Source: Acetobacter oryzoeni (GTDB lineage Bacteria > Pseudomonadota > Alphaproteobacteria > Acetobacterales > Acetobacteraceae). From it: a stretch of 64,000 bases of DNA. The position numbers were made by a program, and so were the translations under genes. The stretch covers positions 182,435 to 246,434 of the forward strand of contig NZ_CP042809.1 in the NCBI RefSeq assembly GCF_004014775.2, given 5' to 3'. How positions within the stretch are numbered: the first letter of the stretch is position 1; each line of letters starts with the position of its first letter. This document shows, piece by piece, positions 17,825-25,815 of the stretch. The notes below the pieces were generated by a model, which was given only the letters and a program-made list of their open reading frames with translations, was not told the DNA's origin and made no database searches.

Positions 17825-18818
17825 AGAGGGGACACCGTCATCCCTTCCGCTCGTCCCATTTCCACACAGGGCAGAGGCGTTTTCCTCATGGCTATCCAGA
17901 TTAGCCGCCCGCTACGATCTCCATGCTGACCATCTTGCTCTTCATGCCGGATACCCTCTCCGAGGAGCGCGAGAACTGGACTGCTACCTGTTGCCTCAGG
18001 CGGACTGTGCTCTTGCACTCATGACCGGCCTGTCACAACGTTCAATCAGGACAATGCGCTGTGGAATGCCACAAAGGCGTCTTTGGGTTCGAGATCATCA
18101 TGTCTGGTGTCGAGAGTGTGTACGGGAAGCTCTGCTAGAGGGAGATGAGCCTTGGGAGCGGCGGTCATGGCGAACGGGGGCTACAGTGATCTGCAGCCGT
18201 CATCGGCGAGTTCTGGAAGAAGCCTGTCCACGGTGCAATAAAATAGGCAAGGGGTGTCTTTTTCTCAGTGACAAAGGTCGGGTACAGCCGCTGTGCGCCG
18301 TCAAAGGTGATAAAATCAATTTGTGGGGGGATGCATCAGATGATCAGCTTCCCTGGGGTCTGACGATAGACAGAACAATCTCCCGGTGCGTGAACGCTCT
18401 AAGCATTGATCTCTGTCGCAGTCTTGTCGGGCAGACACTTCGCGCACAATGGCGTGGAGTCAGCAGGGAACGTCGTCTGACGACAATTATTGAAGAGCTT
18501 ACGCTGATTACCCTGATCACGATTGATTATCTCCCGAGGCCTCAACCGCCGCTTTACTGGATGCTGGAGCAGTCAGACTGGAAAGCCGCTTTCCATTATA
18601 CGCCGGCCATGCTGCCAACTTCGCTGGCAACCGGCATCATCATGCTGGCTTCGGTAGTATTGTCCGATCATCAGTTTTTTGAAGACAGGGTTTTCTGGGA
18701 TCCTTCAGAATGTCAGGTTGCCTGTGAACCACTCACGCCAGAGACTTATGTGATGTGGCTGCATCCGAAAGTAAGATCATGGGGACGACAGATCATCAGT
18801 GCACCATTTGGTGTGTAA
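17817..18818 (+). CDS. tniQ: TniQ/TnsD-like target-selection protein
   Basis: A 333-residue TniQ-family protein. Zinc-ribbon ligands are visible as WCREC (Cys98, Cys101), CSRH (Cys126, His129) and CPRC (Cys137, Cys140), in the family order. The N-terminal part (LPLVPFPHRAEAFSSWLSRLA) is the conserved TniQ start. It is intermediate in length between CRISPR-associated TniQ and full TnsD, so target recognition could be protein-based or depend on a partner. It overlaps tniB and is directly followed by the repeat array at the element end. Confidence 0.85.
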   Translation: MGKEGTPSSLPLVPFPHRAEAFSSWLSRLAARYDLHADHLALHAGYPLRGARELDCYLLPQADCALALMTGLSQRSIRTMRCGMPQRRLWVRDHHVWCRECVREALLEGDEPWERRSWRTGATVICSRHRRVLEEACPRCNKIGKGCLFLSDKGRVQPLCAVKGDKINLWGDASDDQLPWGLTIDRTISRCVNALSIDLCRSLVGQTLRAQWRGVSRERRLTTIIEELTLITLITIDYLPRPQPPLYWMLEQSDWKAAFHYTPAMLPTSLATGIIMLASVVLSDHQFFEDRVFWDPSECQVACEPLTPETYVMWLHPKVRSWGRQIISAPFGV

Positions 18819-18912
18819 CCTAATTAAGGAATTTTTTCACCTAATTAAGGTTGTTTTTTCGGTGCTCAACCGGCGCGGAAACGGGGATTCTCCTAATTAA
18901 GGGTTTTCGACA
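18819..18912. repeat. Three CCTAATTAAGG repeats and probable right terminus of the Tni element
   Basis: CCTAATTAAGG occurs exactly three times, at 18819-18829, 18840-18850 and 18892-18902. The first two are 21 bp apart, about two helical turns. Reading inward from 18912 on the minus strand the sequence starts TGTCGAAAACCC and runs straight into the outermost repeat. This layout fits a Tn402/Tn7-like end with TniA-binding sites. The opposite end was not found, so the boundary is tentative. Confidence 0.5.
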
Positions 18913-19119
18913 AACCTCCCTTTTTCCGTGCGCCCGCCTAGTTGCGATAAATGGTATTAACGCAAGTAGATATGGGGAAGGGGGCTGTTTTCCATAAAAA
19001 AACGTAGTTTGAATTTAAGTATGCGATAAAGTAAGTTGGACCACAACATGAGGGTTTGGTCGTGCTTCATTTGAAGCTGAATGATAGATATCAATGATAT
19101 CTACTCCAAGGAGTTGAAT

Positions 19120-19374
19120 ATGTCCGATACGGCCAAAATTTTTATGACCGGTCGCAGCCAGGCCGTTCGTCTCCCTGCTGCCTACCGATTTGATACTCCA
19201 GAGGTCACCATCCGCAGAGATCCACGCACCGGAGATGTCATTCTTTCGCCGCGCCCTGTAGGGTGGGGTGAGACACTCTCTGCCATTCGCCAGGCCAAAG
19301 GTGCTGAACTTTTCCCCGAAGGGCGGGGCCAAGCCCAACAAGATCGGGATCCTTTTGCTGGATCCGTGCCGTGA
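19120..19374 (+). CDS. vapB: VapB-type antitoxin (AbrB/SpoVT fold)
   Basis: An 84-residue antitoxin with an N-terminal AbrB-like DNA-binding domain (AKIFMTGRSQAVRLPAAYRF) and a C-terminal toxin-neutralising tail ending in DPFAGSVP. An AAGGAG ribosome site precedes the ATG at 19120. The earlier in-frame ATG at 19081 lacks one. The stop overlaps the vapC start as GTGA. The partner toxin is frameshifted, so this antitoxin may now be an orphan regulator of its own promoter. An imperfect dyad around TATCAATGATATC (19088-19100) is a candidate operator. Confidence 0.85.
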   Translation: MSDTAKIFMTGRSQAVRLPAAYRFDTPEVTIRRDPRTGDVILSPRPVGWGETLSAIRQAKGAELFPEGRGQAQQDRDPFAGSVP

Positions 19375-19771
19375 TTGCTTATATGTTCGATACCAATACA
19401 ATAAGTGATATCATACGCGCTGACGAGAGAGTGCTCTCTCACGTCGAAGCCCTTGATCCCGAACAGTGTTGTGTTTCAGCCGTAACAGCCGGAGAGGTTG
19501 CCTATGGACTAGCCAAGTGTCCATGGCGACCCGATTACAACGCTTGACACGCAGTGTCATGGATCGACTGATGACACTGCCTTGGGACACTGAGGTGGCA
19601 GAGCGCTATGGAAAATTACGCGCTGAGCAAGAGCGCCGCGGTGAAATCCTTGGTGCGTTGGATCTAATGATCGCGGCACATGCTTTGACGTGTCATTTGA
19701 CATTGATAACCAGCGATCAGGCATTCACCCACGTCCGTGGACTTGTCGTTCAGAACTTTCGATGTGTCTAA
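19371..19771 (+). pseudogene. vapC: VapC PIN-domain toxin, frameshifted
   Basis: VapC toxins are PIN-domain ribonucleases. The first half is in one frame (YMFDTNTISDIIRAD with the first catalytic Asp, then VTAGEVAYGLAK) and stops at about 19548. The second half continues in another frame (LTRSVMDRLMTLPWD, then ILGALDLMIAAHAL with the later catalytic Asp, and LITSDQAF). A single-base loss near 19520 explains this. The likely start is the GTG at 19371 overlapping the vapB stop. The toxin is probably dead unless the shift is a sequencing error. Confidence 0.82.
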
Positions 19772-19825
19772 TAGAGTAATATCTTTCGCATATCCTGCTT
19801 TTACGCTGATTGGTTGATTGCTCAC

Positions 19826-19912
19826 TCGATCCGAATGGTGGGTCACCTTGCCCTCGAGCAGGCTCTATGCCAGAGGCGGCCAAAGGGGAAAATGCCCCAC
19901 CACTCCGACAGT
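19826..19912. mobile_element. Scrambled remnant of an IS3 orfB segment
   Basis: Two short pieces of the same IS3 orfB region (the HHSDR block and the preceding QALCQRRP) lie head to head in opposite orientation. They match the IS3 orfB near 21290-21350. This is rearrangement debris with no coding capacity. Confidence 0.6.
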
Positions 19913-20193
19913 CAAAAGATGGTCGCTAGCTTCCGGACGGTTTGTCTCACACTCCGATCGACCACGGTAGACTGGCACTGTGAGGTGCCCGGAACGGTTT
20001 GACCCGTATTCCGATCGACCGTTGTGTCTTTCCCCGGACCTGTCGACTGTCCGGAAACACCTCGCGGAAAGACTATGCCTTGGCCATTGCCTGTGACCCG
20101 AGAAGGGCCTGACCTGATGAGGTCTCATGACTGTCCTGTCCATGCAGCGGACCTTGGCCTGGCCATCACGACAGAGAAGCGCGAGGAACCGTC

Positions 20194-20485
20194 ATGGACA
20201 AAAACGAAGAAAGACTGCGTCAGGTTGTTGGCGGTGTCGACACCCACAAGGATCTGCATGTTGCAGCCATTGTTGACGAGCAGGACCATGTGATTGGTAC
20301 ACAGAGTTTCCCCACGACAAGACAGGGTTATCGGCAGATGCTGGCCTGGATGCGAGCCGCAGGTGATCTCATGCGTGTGGGTGTTGAATCAACCGGCAGC
20401 TATGGTGCAGGCCTGTTGCGTTATCTTCAGGCTGCAGGGATCGAAGTTCTGGAAGTCACGGCACCTGATCGACATGATCGGCGTC
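20194..20485 (+). pseudogene. IS110-family transposase, 5' fragment
   Basis: The N-terminal 97 codons of an IS110-group transposase distinct from the IS1111 copies here: VGGVDTHKDLHVAAIVDE with the first catalytic Asp, then VGVESTGSYGAGLLRYL. It is cut at 20485/20486 by the end of another IS (TGGACGTGTCACGG). Most of the catalytic region and the C-terminal domain are missing, so it is non-functional. Confidence 0.8.
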
Positions 20486-20792
20486 TGGACGTGTCACGGT
20501 TTAGTTCCGGACCATGGGTTATCTGTTAAGCGGCGTTGCGCTCATAATCCAGAGGGCTTTTCCATTGAAGTGCGGAGTGCAGCCTTTGCGGATTATAGAA
20601 ATCATTAATGTAGGATGTGATGGCCTGCTCGACGTCCTGACGCGTCATCCATGCTTGCCGCCACAGGAGTTCCGCTTTTAAGGTCTTGAAGAAACTCTCT
20701 GTCACCGCATTATCCCAGCAGTTTCCCTTTCTGCTCATGGATACGAGAAAGCCATGGGCAGAAAGGAGTTCCGGTAAGCCTCTGAACAATAC
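20486..20792 (-). mobile_element. IS3-family fragment: one terminus plus orfB 3' end
   Basis: It starts at the terminal repeat TGGACGTGTCACGGTTTAGT and carries the last part of an orfB (SRKGNCWDNAVTESFFKTLK with the catalytic Glu, and PLDYERNAA at the end; 20526-20789). The rest is lost where an IS30-type end begins at 20793. The opposite end of the same IS type survives as a separate piece at 35749-35800. Confidence 0.75.
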
Positions 20793-20945
20793 TGGGCGGA
20801 TTCAACTGGTCGTCGCAACACCTTAACATTGGAGGCGTAGACGATGGCAGGGAAACGGAAATCGGAGCGGTCCACACGGCGCAAATTGTGCTCGCCAGGA
20901 CGGCGGCCTGTCTGGCAGCGTGAGACCCTTTGTCGGTTCTGGCAG
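20793..20945 (+). mobile_element. IS30-family fragment with left end and truncated transposase start
   Basis: The terminal sequence TGGGCGGATTCAACTGGTCG is followed by the beginning of an IS30-type transposase from the ATG at 20844 (MAGKRKSERSTRRKL). The gene is cut at 20945 by the IS3 element. The matching right end occurs at 45350-45380 next to another IS30 remnant. Confidence 0.7.
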
Positions 20946-20985
20946 TGAATTGCCCCGGGATTTGTGGAGACGTTTTTTATCTGAT

Positions 20986-21876
20986 TTAAGCGGCTAATGC
21001 ATGTGATTTCTGTTGCGCATAAAAGCGTGCTTCAGCTTCTGCTGGCGGGATGTTTCCAATGGAGGACAGGAGCCGCCGATTGTTGAACCAGTCGACCCAT
21101 TTAAGCGTTGCCAGCTCAACCGCGTCCCTGTTTTTCCATGGCCCCTGCCGATAGATGAGTTCGGTTTTGTAAAGTCCGTTAATGGTCTCCGCGAGGGCAT
21201 TATCATAGGAATCCCCAACACTGCCGACAGAAGCGACAAGGCCCGCTTCAGCCAATCTTTGCGTATAGCGAATGGACACATATTGACAGCCGCGATCTGA
21301 ATGGTGGGTCACTTTTCCCTCTGGCCGCCTCTGGCACAGAGCCTGCTCGAGGGCATCCAGCACGAAGTCGGTATGGGCCGTTGAGGAGACACGCCAGCCC
21401 ACAATGACCCGGGCAAACACATCAATGATGAAGGCCACATAAACAAAGCCCTGCCATGTAGAAACGTAAGTAAAATCCGAAACCCAGAGTCTGTTAGGGG
21501 TTGGTGCATGAAACTGGCGCTGCACCAGATCCTGTGGGCAGGGACGTTGTGGATCAGGACGTGTGGTTCTGATCCCCTTGCCACGAATGACGCCTTTCAG
21601 CCCCATCCGGCGCATCAGCCGCTCTACCGTGCAGCGGGCGACATCCAGACCTTCACGTTTGAGCTGATGCCAGACCTTGCGCGCTCCATAGACGCAGAAA
21701 TTATCGTTCCAGACCCTGCGGATTTCATGACACAGATCTTTGTCTTTCTGGTTGCGCACACAAGGATTTTTCTGCCTGGCAACGGTTGCATAATAGACAG
21801 ATGGTGCAATCGGCAGGATCTTGCAGATTGACCCGACACCATATGTCTGCCGGTGCTCCTCAATGAAGCGCGTCAT
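20986..21876 (-). CDS. IS3-family transposase OrfB (integrase core)
   Basis: A 296-residue DDE integrase-type transposase, taken from the ATG at 21874-21876. HTH_21 region: SICKILPIAPSVYYATVA. Catalytic residues: D in WVSDFTYV, D in HHSDRGCQYV, E in NALAETINGLYKTEL. In IS3 elements OrfB is normally made as an OrfAB fusion by -1 frameshifting. Here the IS1111 copy separates it from orfA, so only independent translation is possible. The frame actually stays open into the IS1111 left end (to 21939), where an ATG could serve as an accidental new start. Confidence 0.85.
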   Translation of the reverse strand: MTRFIEEHRQTYGVGSICKILPIAPSVYYATVARQKNPCVRNQKDKDLCHEIRRVWNDNFCVYGARKVWHQLKREGLDVARCTVERLMRRMGLKGVIRGKGIRTTRPDPQRPCPQDLVQRQFHAPTPNRLWVSDFTYVSTWQGFVYVAFIIDVFARVIVGWRVSSTAHTDFVLDALEQALCQRRPEGKVTHHSDRGCQYVSIRYTQRLAEAGLVASVGSVGDSYDNALAETINGLYKTELIYRQGPWKNRDAVELATLKWVDWFNNRRLLSSIGNIPPAEAEARFYAQQKSHALAA

Positions 21877-21964
21877 GGCCTGAACCAGATGGGGTGGACG
21901 GCCTCCCTGCGGCATCGATGTGCCATAATGGAGGTTCACTGACCATCAGAAGGAGACCGCCCGG

Positions 21965-22996
21965 ATGAAAGCTAGCATAGTCGGCCTTGATATTGCCAAA
22001 TCTGTTTTTCAGGCTCATGGAACTGATGCGAATGGAAAGAGCATTTTCAAATGCAAGCTTGGTCGCAGTGAAGTTTCGGCATTTTTTGCAAAGCTTGCCC
22101 CCTGTGAAGTTGTGCTGGAAGCCTGCGGGTCAGCGCATTACTGGGCACGGGTGATCGGCAGGATTGGTCATGATGTCAAACTGGTTCCTCCTGATCGGGT
22201 CAAACCATTTGTCAAAAAAGGCAAGAAAAATGACGCTGTTGATGCGGCTGCAATCTGCATGGCGGCAACTCATCCTGATACGATGTTTGTTCCGATCAAG
22301 AGCGAAGAGCAGCAAGGTGTGTTGTCGCTGCATTCCACCCGTGCTCTTCTGGTCAAACAGCAGACCATGTTGAGTAATGCGTTACGGGCTCTTGCTTCCG
22401 AGTTCGGGCTGATTGCCCCTCTGGGCACACGCCGGCTGCCAGTGCTGATGGCAAAAATAGAGGCATCAGCAGACCTGCCTGCTGCCATGAAGCAGAGTGC
22501 CATGTTGTTATTTGAGCATTACGAAAAAGTCGCTCAGAGCATTGATGCTTTGGAAGGGCAGATCCGGGCTCGTGCAAAAAACGATGATGATGCGCGTCGG
22601 CTGATGACCATTCCCGGGGTAGGTCCCATAACGGCTTCCATGATTGTCGCCTCGGTCGCGGATATTGGCTCCTTCGCCTCTGCGCGCCATTTTGCCGCAT
22701 GGCTTGGGCTTGTGCCTCGTCAGCATTCTACAGGTGGTAAAACCCGTCTGGGAAGGATTACCAAAGCGGGCAACCGGCAGATAAGAACATTGCTGGTTCT
22801 TGGCGCCACGGCCATGCTTCATCGTGCCCAGAAGTGGGAGAGCGCTGCGGGTCAGTGGTTATGCGAACTCATGGCGCGTCGTCCAAGGCGTCTGGCAACA
22901 GTCGCACTTGCCAATAAAATGGCTCGTATCATCTGGGTCCTGTTGTCACGCAAAGAGATCTATCGTCCGATTGGGCACAGTGTTGCCGCAGCCTGA
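21965..22996 (+). CDS. IS1111-group DEDD transposase
   Basis: A 343-residue IS110/IS1111-family recombinase. The N-terminal RuvC-like domain shows the acidic set: D in GLDIAKSV, E in VLEACGSAHYW, and D...D in KNDAVDAAAI. A coiled middle segment follows, then the C-terminal domain with IPGVGPITASMIV and the serine-containing HSTGGKTRLGRITKAGNR. Such enzymes work with an element-encoded guide RNA that reads donor and target. A ribosome site (AGAAGGAG) precedes the ATG. The frame is complete, so this copy could mobilise the split copy 1 in trans. Confidence 0.92.
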   Translation: MKASIVGLDIAKSVFQAHGTDANGKSIFKCKLGRSEVSAFFAKLAPCEVVLEACGSAHYWARVIGRIGHDVKLVPPDRVKPFVKKGKKNDAVDAAAICMAATHPDTMFVPIKSEEQQGVLSLHSTRALLVKQQTMLSNALRALASEFGLIAPLGTRRLPVLMAKIEASADLPAAMKQSAMLLFEHYEKVAQSIDALEGQIRARAKNDDDARRLMTIPGVGPITASMIVASVADIGSFASARHFAAWLGLVPRQHSTGGKTRLGRITKAGNRQIRTLLVLGATAMLHRAQKWESAAGQWLCELMARRPRRLATVALANKMARIIWVLLSRKEIYRPIGHSVAAA

Positions 22997-23341
22997 TCTG
23001 CACCAGCAGGACGATGGACACTGGGGCTTGCTCCGGTAGATCCGGCAGTATGTATATGAACCGACGTGATGGGAAGACTGTCATTCAGAGACACAGTTCA
23101 GGCCATACCATTCGACCGTCTGTGCCCTTGAGCACGCGATACCAGATTGGTGCCTGACACGTGAGCGCACACCCATGATGGCCAGCGCATAAAGTCGCAC
23201 AAACAGGCCGGACATAAGAGCGCATCTGACCGGGTCTTCACGTTAAATCGGTATTTGTCATCCAGCCGATAGAATAATCCGTTTTGGAAATTACATCGAA
23301 AGAACATTATGAAGTATTGCGCTTAAACGGCCGTCCACATA
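22997..23341 (+). ncRNA. 3' noncoding tail of IS1111 copy 2, possible guide (seek/bridge) RNA
   Basis: No gene is present. The location matches the guide-RNA region described for IS1111-group elements. The last 85 bp differ from copy 1 at several positions, and the flanking targets also differ, apart from a shared GGTCGAGC just outside the right end of both copies. RNA folding was not done. Confidence 0.4.
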
Positions 23342-23660
23342 GGCGGTCGAGCTCCGCCTGAGCAAAATAAGCCGAGGCCTTCTTGAGGATCTCATTGGCC
23401 TGACGCAGTTCACGAACTTCCCGCTCCAACGCCTTGATCCGTGCCGTCTCGGCCGTGGTCGGCCCCGGTTGCGCACCCGCGTCCCGCCGGGCCTGCTTCC
23501 ACCAGTCATGCAGGCTGTCGCCCGAGCAGCCCAGCTTGCCACCAATCTCGCGACAGGCCGCCGATAGGCTCGGGTAATCCGAGCGATGCTCGTCCAGAAG
23601 GCGCACAGCGCGCTCACGGAACTCAGGCGAATAACGCGATGTCTTCTTCTTCTCTACCAT
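23307..23660 (-). CDS. IS3-family transposase OrfA, 3' end altered by IS1111 insertion
   Basis: A 117-residue OrfA from the ATG at 23658-23660, which has a GGAGG ribosome site. The ATG nine bases upstream is too close to it. It has the HTH_Tnp_1 domain (TSRYSPEFRERAVRLLDEH, then GCSGDSLHDWWKQAR) and a leucine-zipper stretch (IKALEREVRELRQANEIL), ending with the usual ASAYFAQAELDR. After that the frame runs into the IS1111 end and acquires the foreign tail LCGRPFKRNTS. The normal frameshift window to orfB has been destroyed. Confidence 0.83.
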   Translation of the reverse strand: MVEKKKTSRYSPEFRERAVRLLDEHRSDYPSLSAACREIGGKLGCSGDSLHDWWKQARRDAGAQPGPTTAETARIKALEREVRELRQANEILKKASAYFAQAELDRLCGRPFKRNTS

Positions 23661-23710
23661 AGGGCTCATCCTCCGAGAGTTTTACTCTCCGGTAAACCCG
23701 GGGCAGTTCA

Positions 23711-24038
23711 CTTTCGATGATACCGCTTTTACACCAGCGGCCCAGACGCTGGTGCACGTTTTTCCAGTCCCCGAAACGGGCAAGAAGGTTGCGCCATGGA
23801 ATACCCGCGCGATAGCGACACAGCACCGCCTCCACGAACAGACGGTTGTCCACCGCAGTGCCGCCGACATAGCCTTCTCGACTAGGAAGAATATCCTTTA
23901 TCCGCTCCCATTGGTCATCGCGTAAACCATAGCGCCGCATCTGTCTGCCTCCTCCAAAAAACGGGAAAACAGTCAGCACACGCAGACACAAAGTACAACC
24001 CTTACCAGCCACACTCAGAGCTTAACTGACGACACGCC
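23711..24038 (-). mobile_element. IS5-type (IS427-like) fragment, 5' part
   Basis: It starts at the terminal repeat GGCGTGTCGTCAGTTAAG (24038 inward) and encodes the transposase N-terminus from the ATG at 23940: MRRYGLRDDQWERIKDIL, then FVEAVLCRYRAGIPWRNL. The IS3 element cuts it at 23710. A second, inverted fragment of the same IS lies at 35497-35748. The two face away from each other, with the catabolic block between their outer ends. Confidence 0.8.
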
Positions 24039-24069
24039 GTAGGCCTCCTGTATCTGAAACACGAACACC

Positions 24070-25566
24070 TTAGAACGACCATGTTGCATCGCAACTGAAC
24101 CAGAGCATGTTGTTTGTGCCGTTATTAACAGTTGGGTTTTGCACAGTGCCTGCCTGGTTGAATGGATGCGTGCCGTTAAGGGATTTGTCCAGCCGAATTT
24201 CAGGCCGGATAGTAAAGCCGCCCAACGCCAGCCTTTTGTTCACGAACTCGGGCCTGTAGGAGACGCCCACCGTCAGCTCCCCATAGGTTGTGGGCAAGGC
24301 ATTGTAATATGGGAAAGGCTGGTTGCTCAGAGCCTGCGTAAGAGAGTTAAAGCTGGAATATTCCGTAATCACCCCACCTGTATTGTCACGAAAGATTTCG
24401 CCGCGTGCATTAAATGTCAGCCAAGGGTGAATGTCGTAAGAAAAATAGGTTGTCACCCCATAAGCATCATCACGCAAAGAATCATCGTGCAGATAGGTAC
24501 CATCCACAGAAACAGTCATCTTATCATTGATATGATACGTGGCCATCACATCCGCATTATACTGCATAAGGCTGTTGGCCTGCTTGCCAATGCCTGCACT
24601 CACCCACCCTGTGGGTGAAACAATGGTGCGGCCATTGTTGCCCTGCGGCCCAAAATGCCCGATGGCATGCACATCCAGCTTGCCATCCATCAGCTTGTTC
24701 CACGCCAGACCAAAATAGCCCTTGGGCTTGTTGTTGTTGCCAGAGGCACCAAAGGTTGTGGAGTTCCCTGCATCCACCCCCAAAATCCAGTCCATATGAC
24801 GTGTCAGATGCATGGTGGCCAGAATGCCTACCGTCTGAAACGGTACGATATAATCTGAGGCGTAGTTATATGTGTAGAATGGCCGTGCAAGAGCGGGTGT
24901 GCCTTCTGCCCCCATAATGCCGTACATCTGGCCGATTTGCACATCAATGCCGCGCTTGAAGATCCACGGTAGATGTACATCCAGATGCGCCTGTGTGGGT
25001 GCCCATTGATACAGACCATGCAAAGACCCAGACCCCATACCGATTGTGGGGTCAAACCGTGCATCGGAACCATACATGGCCTCCAGCACAAAACCGATGC
25101 CGTATCCGCTGCCTACAGACGTGACAGGATGAGACAGAGAGCCAATGATCTGGTTCAGCGTGACCGTATTGGCACGATCTGAATAATACTGCGCAAAGTT
25201 GCGGCCAGAACGGGTCCAGGGGTTTCCTGAAATCCCTGCTTCAATGGAGACATGCCCTTCCAGACCTTCCCAGTATGTGGGTGTGTGTCCGGGTTTAACA
25301 TGGAACAGGTTGCCTGCCTTGGGCTTCATGGCCTCTTCCTCTTCAGAAAGAGAAGTGGCAGGCGGCTCTTCTCCATCTGTTGGGGTACCTGCCCCCTTTT
25401 CTGCCTCTTCGGGCTTAAGGGTTTTGGCGATGTCTCCCACCTGGACCTGTGCAGGCGCAGATGTTTGTGCGTGAGCTACGGATGTACCTGTTTCACACAA
25501 AAATGCAGCGCAACATGATAGCAATACAAATTTGAAGGCACTTCGATCGGTTTTGGTCTGTCGCAT
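24070..25566 (-). CDS. Outer-membrane beta-barrel porin (BBP2/OmpL-like)
   Basis: A 498-residue outer-membrane protein with a signal peptide ending AHAQ near residue 33 and an acidic, Pro/Glu-rich linker (residues 50-90). A long run of alternating beta strands closes with the terminal aromatic signature ATWSF. Strand motifs such as GSLHGLYQWAPTQAHLDVHL and VDIQIGQMYG-like blocks fit the putative beta-barrel porin-2 group. It lies 3' of the catabolic block and LysR gene on the same strand and probably admits the block's substrate. The substrate is unknown. Confidence 0.7.
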   Translation of the reverse strand: MRQTKTDRSAFKFVLLSCCAAFLCETGTSVAHAQTSAPAQVQVGDIAKTLKPEEAEKGAGTPTDGEEPPATSLSEEEEAMKPKAGNLFHVKPGHTPTYWEGLEGHVSIEAGISGNPWTRSGRNFAQYYSDRANTVTLNQIIGSLSHPVTSVGSGYGIGFVLEAMYGSDARFDPTIGMGSGSLHGLYQWAPTQAHLDVHLPWIFKRGIDVQIGQMYGIMGAEGTPALARPFYTYNYASDYIVPFQTVGILATMHLTRHMDWILGVDAGNSTTFGASGNNNKPKGYFGLAWNKLMDGKLDVHAIGHFGPQGNNGRTIVSPTGWVSAGIGKQANSLMQYNADVMATYHINDKMTVSVDGTYLHDDSLRDDAYGVTTYFSYDIHPWLTFNARGEIFRDNTGGVITEYSSFNSLTQALSNQPFPYYNALPTTYGELTVGVSYRPEFVNKRLALGGFTIRPEIRLDKSLNGTHPFNQAGTVQNPTVNNGTNNMLWFSCDATWSF

Positions 25567-25815
25567 GTATCACTTCTCTTGCGCAAAAGTATAATAACGA
25601 TTTCGAAACATTTAGAGCAAAAAAATCCATACTCAAAGAATACTTTGTATGATCTTCATGTCAGGAATATTTCACGATCAGGTAATAATATAAATTAAAA
25701 TCATATAGCGTAATCTTTCCTATTCTCCATTTCTGGAAAACTGAAGCATATCTTTAATTGGACAGCCCTCAATTTACGTTTCCTTCTGCACCAAAACTTA
25801 TAGGAAGAAAATCTC

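Larger units (their letters stand above)
21885..23341 (+). mobile_element. IS1111-group (IS110 family) element, copy 2, intact
   Basis: A 1,457-bp element. It has sub-terminal inverted repeats GTGGACGGCC at 21894-21903 and GGCCGTCCAC at 23329-23338, offset 9 bp from the left and 3 bp from the right end. Such asymmetric offsets are typical of the IS1111 group. It has an 80-bp leader, a full transposase and a 345-bp noncoding tail. It sits inside an IS3 element at the orfA/orfB junction. The boundaries come from comparison with copy 1 and could be off by a few bases. Confidence 0.85.
20946..23710 (-). mobile_element. IS3-family element carrying a nested IS1111 copy
   Basis: The terminal inverted repeats are TGAATTGCCCCGGG at 20946 and TGAACTGCCCCGGG ending at 23710. 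Removing 21885-23341 would leave an ordinary two-ORF IS3 element. Its flanks do not match: IS30 debris lies on the left and an IS5-type fragment on the right. A deletion or recombination therefore followed insertion. Confidence 0.8.

Noticed and set aside
15234..18818. CRISPR-associated transposon
   Set aside because: tniABQ is present, but there is no cas effector, no repeat array, and TniQ is not accompanied by Cascade or Cas12k genes.
18819..18912. Possible CRISPR array in the CCTAATTAAGG repeats
   Set aside because: Repeats are only 11 bp, spacers are 10 and 41 bp, there are three copies, and no cas genes are in the window. They fit transposase-binding sites better.
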